Below are positions 1 to 9,108 of a DNA stretch of 64,000 bases, one piece after another. Position numbers and translations under genes: made by a program. This DNA comes from Pseudomonas kilonensis (GTDB lineage Bacteria; Pseudomonadota; Gammaproteobacteria; Pseudomonadales; Pseudomonadaceae). The notes below the pieces were generated by a model. That model searched no databases. It had not been told where the DNA came from and was given only the letters and a program-made list of their open reading frames with translations. The stretch covers positions 1 through 64,000 of the forward strand of contig NZ_LHVH01000018.1 in assembly GCF_001269885.1 (NCBI RefSeq), read 5' to 3'. Every line of letters starts with the position of its first letter. The first letter of the stretch is position 1.

Positions 1-489
1 GAGTGTGGGAGCGGGCTTGCCCGCGAAGACGGCGGCACATCCAACGCTGATGCAAGCTGATCCACTGCTATCGCGAGCAAGCTCGCTCCCACAGGAATTT
101 GCAGTGGCCGCAAATCTGTAGATCGCCCCCGACCCAGTGTGGGAGCGAGCCTGCTCGCGATGACGGCGGCACATCCAACGTTGATGCAAGCTGATCCACC
201 GCTATCGCGAGCAAGCTTTGCTCCCACAGGGATTTGCAGTGGCCGCAAATCTGTAGATCGTCACCGACTCAGTGTGGGAGCGAGCTTGCTCGCGAAGAGG
301 GCGGCACATCCAACGCTGATGCAAGCTGAGCCACCGCTATCGCGAGCAAGCTTTGCTCCCACAGGGATTTGCAGTGGCCGCAAATCTGTAGATCGTCACC
401 GACTCAGTGTGGGAGTGGGCTTGCCCGCGAAGACGACAGCCAATTCAAAACTGAACCACCGCCTTCGCGAGCAAGCTCGCTCCCACAGG
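1..489. repeat. REPIN-type tandem array (about 3.6 units of ~135 bp)
   Basis: A unit beginning GTGTGGGAGCGGGCTTGCC recurs at 3, 137, 272 and 407, a period of 134-135 bp. Each unit has a REP core at the left (TGTGGGAGCGAGCTTGCTCGCG type) and its inverted partner at the right (CGCGAGCAAGCTCGCTCCCACA type). Between them is a spacer containing CGGCACATCCAACG. The last unit has a diverged spacer. Paired inverted REPs are typical of Pseudomonas REPINs mobilised by RAYT transposases. The short frames across it reflect the repeat and are not genes. The array reaches the window edge, so the copy number is a minimum. Confidence 0.88.
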
Positions 490-589
490 AGAAACGCGGT
501 CCCACCAAGAACCAGGTCGGCTACCAGGCCGCCTCGCGGTGGACGTTGATCTCGGCGCCCCGTTAACCACGCTGGCCGAACGCAGGCAT

Positions 590-845
590 TGTGGAGTGGG
601 CATCCCGGCATGGATGCCGGGATAGCCGCGCTGGGCCATGGATGGCCCTTCGCGGCGGGCCCACGGAGCAATGCCGGAGTGAGGGCATGCCGAGCCTAGG
701 CGAGGCACCAAGTGGTGGGGCAAAAGCGTTTTGCTTACTTTTGCGCTCTTCAAAAGTGAGCCGCTGTAAGAGCGGAACCGCCAGTCGCCGTTACCAAAAA
801 AACGGATATACACACCACCCATCCAGAAAAACGCAAATAGATTCT
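590..845. repeat. Dispersed intergenic repeat with stacked hairpins
   Basis: This non-coding stretch has two tight inverted repeats, ATCCCGGCAT/ATGCCGGGAT at 602-623 and GGGCCAT/ATGGCCC at 633-648. They are followed by a block (about 685-780) containing GGCATGCCGAGCCTAGGCGA and a run of TTTTGCTTACTTTTG. I recognise this wording as a recurrent intergenic element of fluorescent pseudomonads, but cannot name it or confirm its boundaries here. No convincing gene lies between the REPIN array and the peptidase stop at 861. Confidence 0.5.
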
Positions 846-860
846 TCCCCAAAAAAAGCC

Positions 861-2015
861 TCAACTACCCTCGCCAACAGCCAGAATAGTCGCCACCAAC
901 GCCAGAGCCCGAGGCACCAGCGTATCCAGTTCCAGATACTCACGATCGGTATGGACCTTACCCCCCACCGGCCCCAGCCCACACAGGGTCGGAATACCCA
1001 GGCTGGCAGTGAATCCAGAGTCGGCACAACCACCGGTGAACTCGCCCTCGACACTGAAACCCAGCGCCAGTGCTTCTTGTTGGTAGATGCGCAGCAGCCG
1101 TTCGCTGTGACAGGCCTCCATCGGCAGAAAGGTTGTCGCCTCCTTGAGGATGGCGCGGGTGCCAATCAGCTCTTCTTCCGCGACGATGCCCAGGATTGCG
1201 CTAAAAATCTGATCCCAGTGCTCGAGTTCGATAAAGCGCACGTCCAGCCGGGCAGAGGCGCTAGGCGCGACGGTGTTGCTGGAGGTGCCACCGTCTATCA
1301 GACCAACATTGGTCGTGATGCCTGCCGCGTAATCGGTCAAGGCATGCAGCTTGACGATCTTGCGTGCCAGGGCTTCGATGGCACTGGCGCCGTCGGCATG
1401 GTTGACCCCGGCATGCGCCGCGCGGCCGCTGACTTCGATGATCAGCGTGGCGCCGCCTTTGCGTGCGCTGACCACGTTGCCGCTGGCCCGGCCGGGTTCG
1501 GTATTGAGCACGGCACGCGCGCCACGGGCGGCTTTTTCGATATGGGTTCTGGCGCTGCCGGAGCCGATTTCTTCGTCTCCGGTGTACAGGACTTGCACCG
1601 GATAGGGCAACTCACCGGCGCGTTTGAGAGCCTTGAGCGCGAAGCAATTGAGCACCAGGCCGCCTTTCATGTCGGCGACGCCGGGGCCATAGGCGAGGTG
1701 GGCGTCACGACTGTAGCCGCGAGTCGAGGTGGTGCCTTTGGGGAACACCGTGTCGCGATGGCCCAGCAGCAGCACCGGCTTTCCAGAGGCGCCTGGTACT
1801 TCGGCGAGCATCACATCGCCAAAATCATCGACGGGCATGCGCTTGAGCAGGATGCCGTCGGCTTCCAGTTCAGCCGCGAGCAGTGCGCCCACCGCGTCGA
1901 CGCCCGCCTTGTCATAGCTGTTGGAGTCGGTGTCGACGATACGCTGCAGCAGCGCTTCCATGGCGTGGCGCTGGCCGGCAAGCCAGTCCAGCGCCTGTTG
2001 TGGCGAGTCGCTCAT
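861..2015 (-). CDS. M20 family metallopeptidase (CPG2/glutamate carboxypeptidase-like)
   Basis: A 384-residue zinc-dependent M20 hydrolase. Metal-site motifs appear in family order: GHRDTV (His/Asp), GVADMKGG (Asp), TGDEEIGS (catalytic Glu pair), NTEPGR and a C-terminal VHTDREY His. This resembles the carboxypeptidase G2 group, which cleaves C-terminal Glu or N-acyl amino acids. No clear signal peptide is seen, so it is probably cytoplasmic. The start at 2015 is chosen because it overlaps the upstream peptidase stop as ATGA, which makes this the last gene of the transporter operon. The likely role is hydrolysis of the imported peptide or N-acyl amino acid. The exact substrate cannot be told. 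Confidence 0.85.
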   Translation of the reverse strand: MSDSPQQALDWLAGQRHAMEALLQRIVDTDSNSYDKAGVDAVGALLAAELEADGILLKRMPVDDFGDVMLAEVPGASGKPVLLLGHRDTVFPKGTTSTRGYSRDAHLAYGPGVADMKGGLVLNCFALKALKRAGELPYPVQVLYTGDEEIGSGSARTHIEKAARGARAVLNTEPGRASGNVVSARKGGATLIIEVSGRAAHAGVNHADGASAIEALARKIVKLHALTDYAAGITTNVGLIDGGTSSNTVAPSASARLDVRFIELEHWDQIFSAILGIVAEEELIGTRAILKEATTFLPMEACHSERLLRIYQQEALALGFSVEGEFTGGCADSGFTASLGIPTLCGLGPVGGKVHTDREYLELDTLVPRALALVATILAVGEGS

Positions 2016-3436
2016 TGCGCCTGCTCCCGCAACTGATGTTCCTGAGTCAGGCGTGCCGCGTCGTTGCCCAGGTCCCAGAACAGACCAGCCATGATTTGCA
2101 GGCTTTCCTTGACCACCGGTGCCAGCAGGTGCTCGTTCGGCGCATGTTGCGAGCAGGCCGGGTACGAGTGCGGCACCCACAATGTTGGCAGGCCGAGCAC
2201 GTCCGCAAACACGTCGTTGGGCAGCGAGCCCCCGAGGTTTGGCAGCAGCGCAGGTTTTTTGCCGGTGGTCTGTGTCAAGGAGCTGAGGGCCCAATTGACC
2301 CACGGGCTTTGCGGGTCCAGCCGAGTGGCATGCATCACATCGATGCGGCTTTGCTTGACCTCGACATTGCTGAAGCCATGGGCATCCAGGTGGGCACGAA
2401 CAGCCGGGATAAAGGTCGTGTAGTCGCTGTTCACCACGAAGCGGATATGGCAGTGGGCATTGGCTTTACCAGGGATCGCATGCACGGGGGCATCCGGGTT
2501 TCCGGTCTTGAAGGCGATGACGTCGAGGGTGTTCCAGCCGAATACTTTTTCGCTCAGCGAGAGCTGCGGGTTACCCCAGTTGGCGTCGATGTCCGGATCG
2601 CCCGGTCCGCCACCCACGTCAATGTCGGCCAGTGCCTGGCGAACCGGCTCCGGCAGTGTCTCGGGCTGCAGGCCTGCCACCTTCACCCGGCCCTGTTCAT
2701 CGATCATGCTTGCGATGGCATTGGCCAGAATGATGCCAGGGTTGGCCAGCAAGCCGCCCCAGTTGCCAGAGTGATGGGCGCCTTCGCGCAAATTGACCAC
2801 CAGCTCGAAGTTGAACACCCCGCGTGAGCCGAGAAAAATCGTCGGTCGGGATGCCGCCAGGCGTGGGCCGTCCGAGGCGATGAAAACATCCGCCGCGAGC
2901 TCTTCGCTGTGGGCGGCACAGAACGCATTCAAGCCCGGCGAGCCTTCTTCTTCGCCCATTTCCAGCAGCAGTTTGACGTTAAAACCCAGCTTGCCGTCGC
3001 GAGCCTTGAGCGTTTGTTCCAGCGCGGTCAGGTTGATCAGGTGCTGGCCTTTGTTATCCGCCGTGCCGCGGCCGTACCAGCGATCGCCTTCGACGGTGAC
3101 TTGCCACGGTGACAGGCCTTCACGCCATTGCGCTTCATAGCCGCGCACCACATCACCGTGGCCGTAGCTCAGTACGGTCGGCAGTTCTGGATGCTCAATG
3201 CGTGTGGCGATCATGAAGGGGCCGCGATCCGCCACCGGGTTGTCATAGATCTTGACGCTGAAGCCCATGGCCTTGACATGCGGGGTGATGAAGTCATTGA
3301 GGTAGCGATACAACTCGGGCTGGCTGTCCGTTGCCTGGCTTTCGGTGGGCAAGGCGACGCTACGTTCGAGCAGATTGAAAAAGGCGCCGTTGTCGAATTG
3401 CTCTGTGGTGTTGCTGATGGCCAATGAACGACTCAT
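2012..3436 (-). CDS. M20 family metallopeptidase (ArgE/DapE/ACY1 type)
   Basis: A 474-residue M20 peptidase, longer than its downstream neighbour and from another M20 branch. Visible motifs are YGHGDVV, GRGTADNKGQ, MGEEEGSPGL (catalytic Glu pair), ASDGPR and a late PHSYPACSQHAPNEH segment supplying the last metal His. The large insertion between the metal half-sites is the usual lid/dimerisation domain. The start MSRSLAISN at 3436 makes an ATGA overlap with the ABC ATPase upstream. Two different M20 enzymes in one import operon suggest stepwise hydrolysis of a dipeptide or acylated amino acid after uptake. The substrate is inferred only from context. Confidence 0.84.
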   Translation of the reverse strand: MSRSLAISNTTEQFDNGAFFNLLERSVALPTESQATDSQPELYRYLNDFITPHVKAMGFSVKIYDNPVADRGPFMIATRIEHPELPTVLSYGHGDVVRGYEAQWREGLSPWQVTVEGDRWYGRGTADNKGQHLINLTALEQTLKARDGKLGFNVKLLLEMGEEEGSPGLNAFCAAHSEELAADVFIASDGPRLAASRPTIFLGSRGVFNFELVVNLREGAHHSGNWGGLLANPGIILANAIASMIDEQGRVKVAGLQPETLPEPVRQALADIDVGGGPGDPDIDANWGNPQLSLSEKVFGWNTLDVIAFKTGNPDAPVHAIPGKANAHCHIRFVVNSDYTTFIPAVRAHLDAHGFSNVEVKQSRIDVMHATRLDPQSPWVNWALSSLTQTTGKKPALLPNLGGSLPNDVFADVLGLPTLWVPHSYPACSQHAPNEHLLAPVVKESLQIMAGLFWDLGNDAARLTQEHQLREQAQ

Positions 3437-4428
3437 GAGTGGACAAGCTCCAGTGTTTGGGCAGGATTGTCGTGAAGGTGGCAACGCACGTTGCCCCCGA
3501 TAATGGAATCATTGGCCGGGTAGGCCGTTTTGCACGGTGCGAAGCAGCTCGGGCAACGCGGGTGGAAAGCGCAACCGGACGGCGGTGACATCGGATTGGG
3601 AAAGGTGCCGTGCAGGCCGATATCGGGAATGCCCAGGTGCGGATCGGGGGTGAGCACCGAATCCAGCAAGGCGCGGGTATAAGGGTGGCCGGGTTCAGCA
3701 AACAACGATTCGCGCGTACGTTCTTCGACGATGCGCCCCAGGTACATCACCGCTACCCGGTCGGCGAGGTGTTCGATGACCGCCAGGTTATGGCTGATCA
3801 GCAGGTAGGTCAGGCCGAATTCGCGCTTGAGGTCTTGCAGCAGGTTGAGAATCTGCGCCTGCACCGACACATCCAGTGCTGAGGTGGGCTCGTCGCAGAT
3901 CAACACATCGGGACGCATGATCAGCGCCCGTGCGATCGCGACTCGCTGGCGTTGTCCGCCGGACAGCTGGCTCGGGTAGCTGTCGATCACCCGCTTGGGC
4001 AGGCCGACCACATCAAGCATCGCTTCGGTCTTCTTGCGCCGCTCGGCAGGGCTGCCGATGTCATGCACGATCAGCGGCAGGGTAATGATTTCGCGCAGTG
4101 TCTTGCGTGGGTTCAGCGAGGAATACGGGTCCTGGAATATCGGCTGAATGTGCCGGGACATTGCCTTGCGATCCGTCGCCGCCAGATGTCTGCCGTTGAC
4201 CAGTACATCGCCGCTGGTAGGCGGCAGCAGACCGAGCAGTAGCTTGGCCAGGGTACTTTTTCCGCAACCGGACTCACCGACCAGACCGAGGGTCTCGCCC
4301 CGCATCAGACGCAGGGAAACGCCATCTACGGCTTTCAGGGTGGCGGCGGGTTTGAAAAAGCCCTGGTTGATCCGAAACTCGCGGCGGATGTCACACAGCT
4401 CCAAAGCGATGTCTTTTTTCATGACCAT
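3433..4428 (-). CDS. Peptide-type ABC transporter ATP-binding protein (DppF/OppF-like)
   Basis: A 331-residue cytoplasmic ATPase powering the importer. It shows Walker [10 protein letters not shown], signature [15 protein letters not shown], Walker [12 protein letters not shown] and the switch region [15 protein letters not shown]. The C-terminal extension with [15 protein letters not shown] (Fe-S-type cysteines) and HPYTRALL is typical of the Opp/Dpp/nickel family. The start at 4428 has AGGAG five bases upstream. An in-frame ATG two codons later overlaps the preceding stop as ATGA. It pairs with the 4419-5435 ATPase as a heterodimer. Confidence 0.9.
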   Translation of the reverse strand: MVMKKDIALELCDIRREFRINQGFFKPAATLKAVDGVSLRLMRGETLGLVGESGCGKSTLAKLLLGLLPPTSGDVLVNGRHLAATDRKAMSRHIQPIFQDPYSSLNPRKTLREIITLPLIVHDIGSPAERRKKTEAMLDVVGLPKRVIDSYPSQLSGGQRQRVAIARALIMRPDVLICDEPTSALDVSVQAQILNLLQDLKREFGLTYLLISHNLAVIEHLADRVAVMYLGRIVEERTRESLFAEPGHPYTRALLDSVLTPDPHLGIPDIGLHGTFPNPMSPPSGCAFHPRCPSCFAPCKTAYPANDSIIGGNVRCHLHDNPAQTLELVHS

Positions 4429-5435
4429 GCACGCTCCTGAAGGCGAATCGGTGCCGGGGCCGGTGCGGCGAACAGGCAGCGCGCCATGTGGCCGTCCTGC
4501 TCGACTTCGGGGATGTTTTGCGCGCAGGTAGGTATCGCCTGAGCGCAACGATTGCGGAACGCGCACCCTTGCTGTTCGCCTACCAGGCTTGGCACCAGGC
4601 CTGGAATCGAACCCAGCGCCTCACCCGGTTTGGTCTGGCCAGGGATTGGAATGCTGGCCAGCAGACCACGGGTGTACGGATGCTGCGGGTTCTCGAACAG
4701 TTGCAGGGCCGGGGCGGTTTCGACGATTTCCCCGGCATACATCACCGCGACCCGATCGGCGATCCGTGCCACCAGCCCAAGGTCGTGGGTGATGAAGATC
4801 ACCGCCAGGCCGAGTTCTTTCTGAATGTCGCGGATCAAGCGCAGGATCTGCGCTTGAATGGTCACGTCCAGTGCCGTGGTTGGTTCATCGGCGATGATCA
4901 GGTCCGGTTCGCACATCAACGCCATGGCGATGATCACCCGCTGGCGCAAACCGCCAGACAGTTGATGCGGATACTGCCGCAAGCGCTCGGTGGCATTGCT
5001 GATGCCGACTTTCTCAAGCATCCGCCCGGCGCGAACCAGGGCCTCCTTGCGCGATACCTTGCGATGCCGGGTCAGCACTTCGCTGAGTTGATCGCCAATG
5101 CTGTAGGCCGGGTTCAGCGAGGTCATCGGTTCCTGGAAGATCATCGCCAGGCGATTGCCGCGCAGGTCGCACATGTGCCGTTCGCTCTGGCCGGTCATGT
5201 CGATACCGTCCAGCGTCAGTCGGGACGCAGTACGTTTGGCCTTGCGTGGCAACAGGTCCATCAGCGCCAGCGACGTCAAGGATTTACCGCAGCCGGATTC
5301 GCCGACGATGCACAGCATTTCACCGCGCTCGACTTCAAAGTTCAGGCCGCGCACAGCATGCAGCGTGTCATCCGGCGTTGGGCTGTTGCCCATGGGGATA
5401 TCCACGCGCAGGTTTTCTACATGGAGTAGTGCCAT
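4419..5435 (-). CDS. Peptide-type ABC transporter ATP-binding protein (DppD/OppD-like)
   Basis: A 338-residue ATPase, partner of the downstream DppF-like protein. It has Walker [10 protein letters not shown], signature [15 protein letters not shown], Walker [13 protein letters not shown] and the switch region [15 protein letters not shown]. The C-terminal [15 protein letters not shown] cysteine cluster matches the Opp/Dpp type. AGAAGG precedes the start at 5435. It overlaps the next gene by ten bases and lies 32 bp after the DppC-like permease, in a gap holding a 17-bp tandem duplication. Confidence 0.9.
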   Translation of the reverse strand: MALLHVENLRVDIPMGNSPTPDDTLHAVRGLNFEVERGEMLCIVGESGCGKSLTSLALMDLLPRKAKRTASRLTLDGIDMTGQSERHMCDLRGNRLAMIFQEPMTSLNPAYSIGDQLSEVLTRHRKVSRKEALVRAGRMLEKVGISNATERLRQYPHQLSGGLRQRVIIAMALMCEPDLIIADEPTTALDVTIQAQILRLIRDIQKELGLAVIFITHDLGLVARIADRVAVMYAGEIVETAPALQLFENPQHPYTRGLLASIPIPGQTKPGEALGSIPGLVPSLVGEQQGCAFRNRCAQAIPTCAQNIPEVEQDGHMARCLFAAPAPAPIRLQERAWS

Positions 5436-5447
5436 GTTAGGTACCTT

Positions 5448-5481
5448 CTATCAGTTACGGCCGTCTATCAGTTACGGCCGT
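5448..5481. repeat. 17-bp perfect tandem duplication at the 3' end of a permease gene
   Basis: CTATCAGTTACGGCCGT occurs at 5448-5464 and again at 5465-5481 without interruption. The inner copy carries the last codons and the TGA of the DppC-like permease on the minus strand. The outer copy repeats those bases in the intergenic gap. The duplication leaves the reading frame and stop intact, and looks like recent slippage. Confidence 0.9.
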
Positions 5482-6370
5482 CGGGCAGGATCAGATCGCG
5501 CAGGCCATCGCCGACCAGGTTGATGCCCAGCACCAGAATCATCAGGGCGACACCGGGAATGGCGATGACCCACGGGGAAAAGAACATGTAGGGTTTGCCT
5601 TCGGCGATCATCAAGCCCCAGGACGGCGTCGGCGGCTGCACACCCACCCCGAGGAACGACAGTGCCGACTCCAGCAGGATCGCGTGGGCCATTTCCAGCG
5701 TTGCGACGACGATCAGCGCGCCGACCAGATTGGGCAGGATTTCGCTGACCAGAATGCGCAGGGTCGAGCAACCCAGCGCCTGGGCCGAGGCCACATATTC
5801 AGCATCGCGAATCTGTTGCACCGAAGCCCTGACCACCACCGCGAAGCGATCCCAGAGCAGGCAGCCGAGCAGCACAATCACCACTTTCAGCGAGCCGCCC
5901 ATCAGCGAGGCCGAGGCCAGTGCGACCATCACGACCGGCATCGCCAGCCGGGTGGTGATCAGGTAGCTGATGAACGCATCGACCTTGCCGCCGTAGTAAC
6001 CCGCCAACAGCCCCATGACGGTGCCGATGAAGCCGGAAATAAGCGCCGCCGCAATGCCGATGAACAGTGAAATACGTGCGCCGTAGAGCAGTCGTGACAG
6101 GTAATCGCGGCCCAGCTTGTCGGTTCCCAGGACGTATTCCCAGGTGCCGTTGGCCATCCATACCGGCGGCTTCATACGCAGCATCACGTCTTGTGCGTAA
6201 GGGTCATAAGGGGCCAGCCACGGCGCGAAGAGTGCTCCCGTGAAGATGATCAGCAACAACACCGTGCCGATGGCGAAACCACGATGACGAAAGCTCTTGC
6301 CAAGGACTCGGCTCAGGCTGCTGGGGGGTGGCAGGTAGTCATTGATCGCGAGGGTAGTGGGGGTGCTCAT
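5468..6370 (-). CDS. Peptide-type ABC transporter permease (DppC/OppC-like)
   Basis: A 300-residue inner-membrane permease. A cytoplasmic N-terminus with SLSRVLGKSFRHRGF precedes the first helix (about residues 36-55). Next come the OppC N-terminal LAPYDPYAQD stretch, the periplasmic LGTDKLGRDYLSRLLYGAR segment and five further hydrophobic helices. The EAA-like loop reads VASAQALGCSTLRILVSEILPN, and the end is the usual GLRDLILPDGRN. It lies ten bases after the DppB-like gene in the same operon and should form the permease heterodimer with it. Confidence 0.92.
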   Translation of the reverse strand: MSTPTTLAINDYLPPPSSLSRVLGKSFRHRGFAIGTVLLLIIFTGALFAPWLAPYDPYAQDVMLRMKPPVWMANGTWEYVLGTDKLGRDYLSRLLYGARISLFIGIAAALISGFIGTVMGLLAGYYGGKVDAFISYLITTRLAMPVVMVALASASLMGGSLKVVIVLLGCLLWDRFAVVVRASVQQIRDAEYVASAQALGCSTLRILVSEILPNLVGALIVVATLEMAHAILLESALSFLGVGVQPPTPSWGLMIAEGKPYMFFSPWVIAIPGVALMILVLGINLVGDGLRDLILPDGRN

Positions 6371-6379
6371 GTAAGCCTC

Positions 6380-7297
6380 CTAGCGCACGCGAATGCGCGG
6401 GTCGAGCAGTGCGTTGAGCACATCGGCCAGCAAGGTGAGGATGATGTAGATCACCGCAATCAGCAGGACCACGGCCTGTACCACCGGAAAGTCATCACGG
6501 GCGATGGCGTCCCAGGCGAGCTGTCCGATACCTTGCAGGGAGAACACGGTTTCGATCACTACCGAACCGCCGAGCATGAAGCCAAACTCCACCGCCGCCA
6601 GGGCGACGACCGGGATCAGGGCGTTGCGCAGTGCGTGCTTGAACAACACGCGGGCCGGGCGCAGGCCCTTGGCGCGGGCGGTGCGGATGTAATCGGAACT
6701 GAGCACATCGAGCATGCCGGCACGGGTCAGACGCATGATTGCCGGCGTCGCGTAATAGCCCAAGGCAATGGCCGGCATGACGAAGTGCAGCATCGTCGAG
6801 TTGCCGGACACCGGAAGCCACTTGAGCGTCACCGCGAACACCACGATCAACATCAGCGCAAACCAGAAACTGGGCATTGCCTGACCCAGCACGGCGATGC
6901 TCAAGGCCAATCGGTCAACCCAGGTGTCGCGTTTGACCGCGGCCAGCACACCCAGTGGAATCGCCACCAGCAAGGCGATAGCCAGCGCCATGGCACCTAA
7001 CCCGAGGGTAATCGGCAAGCGGCTGGCGACGAGGTTGTAGACCGACTCCTGAAAGAAAAACGAGTTGCCCAGGTCCAGCCGCAACAAATCGCCCAGCCAG
7101 TTGAAGTACTGGGTCGGTAGCGGTTTGTTCAAACCGTACTGCACGCGGATCTGTTCGATCTGCTCGCTGGTGGCTTCCGGTCCGCCAATGGCCGTGGCCA
7201 GGTCGCCGGACAGGTGCAAAAGAGAAAAGCTGATCACCGACACGGTAATGGCAACGCAAATGGCGATGCCTAGACGGCGCAGAAGGAATCCAAGCAT
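6380..7297 (-). CDS. Peptide-type ABC transporter permease (DppB/OppB-like)
   Basis: A 305-residue permease starting MLGFLLRRLGIAICV, the standard N-terminus of the DppB family. It contains about six hydrophobic helices and the conserved segments QYGLNKPLPTQYFNW and YIRTARAKGLRPARVLFKHA (EAA loop). It ends in LLNALLDPRIRVR. The start at 7297 is preferred over upstream ATGs at 7318 and 7312 because GAGGAA sits about eight bases before it and family members begin here. The 104-bp gap from the binding-protein gene contains a strong hairpin. Confidence 0.9.
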   Translation of the reverse strand: MLGFLLRRLGIAICVAITVSVISFSLLHLSGDLATAIGGPEATSEQIEQIRVQYGLNKPLPTQYFNWLGDLLRLDLGNSFFFQESVYNLVASRLPITLGLGAMALAIALLVAIPLGVLAAVKRDTWVDRLALSIAVLGQAMPSFWFALMLIVVFAVTLKWLPVSGNSTMLHFVMPAIALGYYATPAIMRLTRAGMLDVLSSDYIRTARAKGLRPARVLFKHALRNALIPVVALAAVEFGFMLGGSVVIETVFSLQGIGQLAWDAIARDDFPVVQAVVLLIAVIYIILTLLADVLNALLDPRIRVR

Positions 7298-7342
7298 GGC
7301 AAGTTTCCTCATATCCAATGGATGACAGGTGTGAGGACGTGT

Positions 7343-7371
7343 CCGTGGTGCGGGTCAGTCCGCAGCCACGG
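7343..7371. promoter_or_regulatory. Intercistronic hairpin between binding-protein and permease genes
   Basis: On the minus strand the stem pairs CCGTGG with CCACGG and TGCGG with CCGCA, with one bulged G and a six-base loop. It lies just downstream of the periplasmic binding-protein stop and has no T-run. Such stems often protect the upstream mRNA and allow excess binding protein over permease. That role is inferred here. Confidence 0.55.
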
Positions 7372-7401
7372 CACCTCTCGATCAATCCGCTCGGTGGCGG
7401 A

Positions 7402-8922
7402 TTACTTCCAGCTGGACTGAACGAAACGCGGCAGCTCATCCGGGTACGACGTGAACGCCAGCTCGGAGGTGTAGGCGTAGTTCATCGAGTAGTTGAACAG
7501 CGGCGCCCAGTACGCCTGTTCGCTGATGCGCTGCAACGCCTTGCGGTAGTTGTCCTTGCGCAATTGCGGGTCGAGGGCGTTGTCAGCGGTCTGCAACCAG
7601 CCCTGGACTTGCGGGTCTTTGATGTTGTCGTCCGGATTGCCCTTGAACCAGGTGCCCGCCGACGCCGAGGTGTCGAGGATCGAGAACGAGCCCCAGGCCT
7701 GAAACGACATCGGCACCTTGCCGCCACGTTGCTGATCGCGCAGGGCGGCGTACTTCAAGTAGCGCAGCTTGGCGTTGATGCCCACGGCCCGCAGGTTGCC
7801 GATGATGGCTTCGACGTAATCACGGTCGCGATAAGCGAAGATTTCTGTCTCGAAGCCATTGGGGTAACCGGCTTCGGCGAGCAGCGCCTTGGCCTTGGCC
7901 GGGTCGTAGTTGTAGACCGTGGCCGCGGTGGTATCGCAGCCGAACTGGCCTGGATAACAGGCCACCTGCAAGGGCTTGGCTTCGCCCCCCACCAATTGTG
8001 TGGCCAGCGCGTTGCGGTTGATCGCATGGTTGATGGCCTGACGCACCTTGAGCTGCTTCATCGGCGAGTTTTCCGTGGAGGTGCCTCGCGCATCAAGAAT
8101 CAGGAAGCCAATGCGCATGGTTTCGCCGCTGGTCACGGTCAGGTTCGGCATACCTTTAAGGTCGACTGCCTGGTCCGGGGTTACACGCCACGTCCAGTCG
8201 ACACCCTCGGTCATCAACTCGGCCAGGCGGGTTTCTGCATCCGGAATCACCCGGAACTTGAGATGGCCGATATGCGGCTTGCCTTGTGGGCTGTCCGGAA
8301 AGTAGTCCTTGTTGATCTCCATGGTCACGCCTTCGCCAGCCACCACCGACACGGCTTTATACGGCCCGGTACCCACTGGTTTGCGGCTGAATTCAGCCAG
8401 GCCGACCTTCTCGAAGTACTGCTTGGGGAACATCGGAACGGCGTTGGACAGGTATTCCAGTGCCGGAGGGAAAGGTTTTTTCAAATGCAGGCGGACGCTG
8501 TAGTCACCGGTTTTTTCGGCGCTCTTGATCCAGTCTACGTTTTGCACGGTAACGACTTTCGCTTCGGGCGACACCACGTAGTTGAGGGTGAACACCACGT
8601 CGTCGGCGGTGAAGGTGTCGCCGTTGTGAAATTTGACGCCTTTGCGCAGCTCAAAGTCGAGGGTGGTGTCGTCGACCTGCTTCCAGCTAGTGGCCAACAT
8701 GGGTTTGTATTCGCCGCTGCTGGGGTCGCGGTAGATCAGGTTGTCCCAGATCAGCCGGCCGAGAATCACCCCTTCGCGCAAATCGTTGTGATAGGGGCTG
8801 ATGTTTTCAGGCTCGCTGTCGGAAGCGTAAACCAGGGTGTCGTTGGCTTTACCGGCATGCGCCGGGAAACTGCTGATGAGGCCCATCAGCGCAATACTGC
8901 AGGCGAAACCTTTGATGCCCAT
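7402..8922 (-). CDS. Periplasmic substrate-binding protein, SBP_bac_5 family (DppA/OppA-like)
   Basis: A 506-residue protein with a Sec signal peptide (MGIKGFACSIALMGLISSF, cleavage near AHA-GKAND). The mature part shows the family 5 pattern: YASDSEPENISPYHND, then GRLIWDNLIYRDPSSGEYKPMLATSW, then ELRKGVKFHNGDTFTADDVVF, and VGTGPYK further on. It should capture the peptide-like substrate in the periplasm and deliver it to the two permeases. GGAG precedes the ATG at 8922. It is the first gene of the operon and is divergent from the LysR gene at 9109. Confidence 0.92.
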   Translation of the reverse strand: MGIKGFACSIALMGLISSFPAHAGKANDTLVYASDSEPENISPYHNDLREGVILGRLIWDNLIYRDPSSGEYKPMLATSWKQVDDTTLDFELRKGVKFHNGDTFTADDVVFTLNYVVSPEAKVVTVQNVDWIKSAEKTGDYSVRLHLKKPFPPALEYLSNAVPMFPKQYFEKVGLAEFSRKPVGTGPYKAVSVVAGEGVTMEINKDYFPDSPQGKPHIGHLKFRVIPDAETRLAELMTEGVDWTWRVTPDQAVDLKGMPNLTVTSGETMRIGFLILDARGTSTENSPMKQLKVRQAINHAINRNALATQLVGGEAKPLQVACYPGQFGCDTTAATVYNYDPAKAKALLAEAGYPNGFETEIFAYRDRDYVEAIIGNLRAVGINAKLRYLKYAALRDQQRGGKVPMSFQAWGSFSILDTSASAGTWFKGNPDDNIKDPQVQGWLQTADNALDPQLRKDNYRKALQRISEQAYWAPLFNYSMNYAYTSELAFTSYPDELPRFVQSSWK

Positions 8923-9108
8923 GCCGTCGTCTCCGTTGGCGAGAGTGGTTGAATCAAAGGGCAGCGAATCGCAAATGCGTAGAAGGAGGATGAGAAGGTC
9001 AGGTCATGTTTTTTTGGTCTGGACACGAATGTAGGGAAAGGCTATCAATGCCACAAGAATAAAATTTCGATACTTGCATTGCCGAAAAGGCAATCCTTGG
9101 GGGCGCCG

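Noticed and set aside
1..489. CRISPR array
   Set aside because: Unit length (~135 bp), paired inverted REP cores and near-identical spacers are wrong for CRISPR; no cas genes are present.
139..549. Repetitive open frame in the REPIN array
   Set aside because: The repeated peptide is only the translation of the tandem DNA repeat.
591..2036. Plus-strand 481-codon frame across the left repeat and first peptidase
   Set aside because: It runs through a non-coding repeat and antisense to an M20 peptidase with intact metal motifs.
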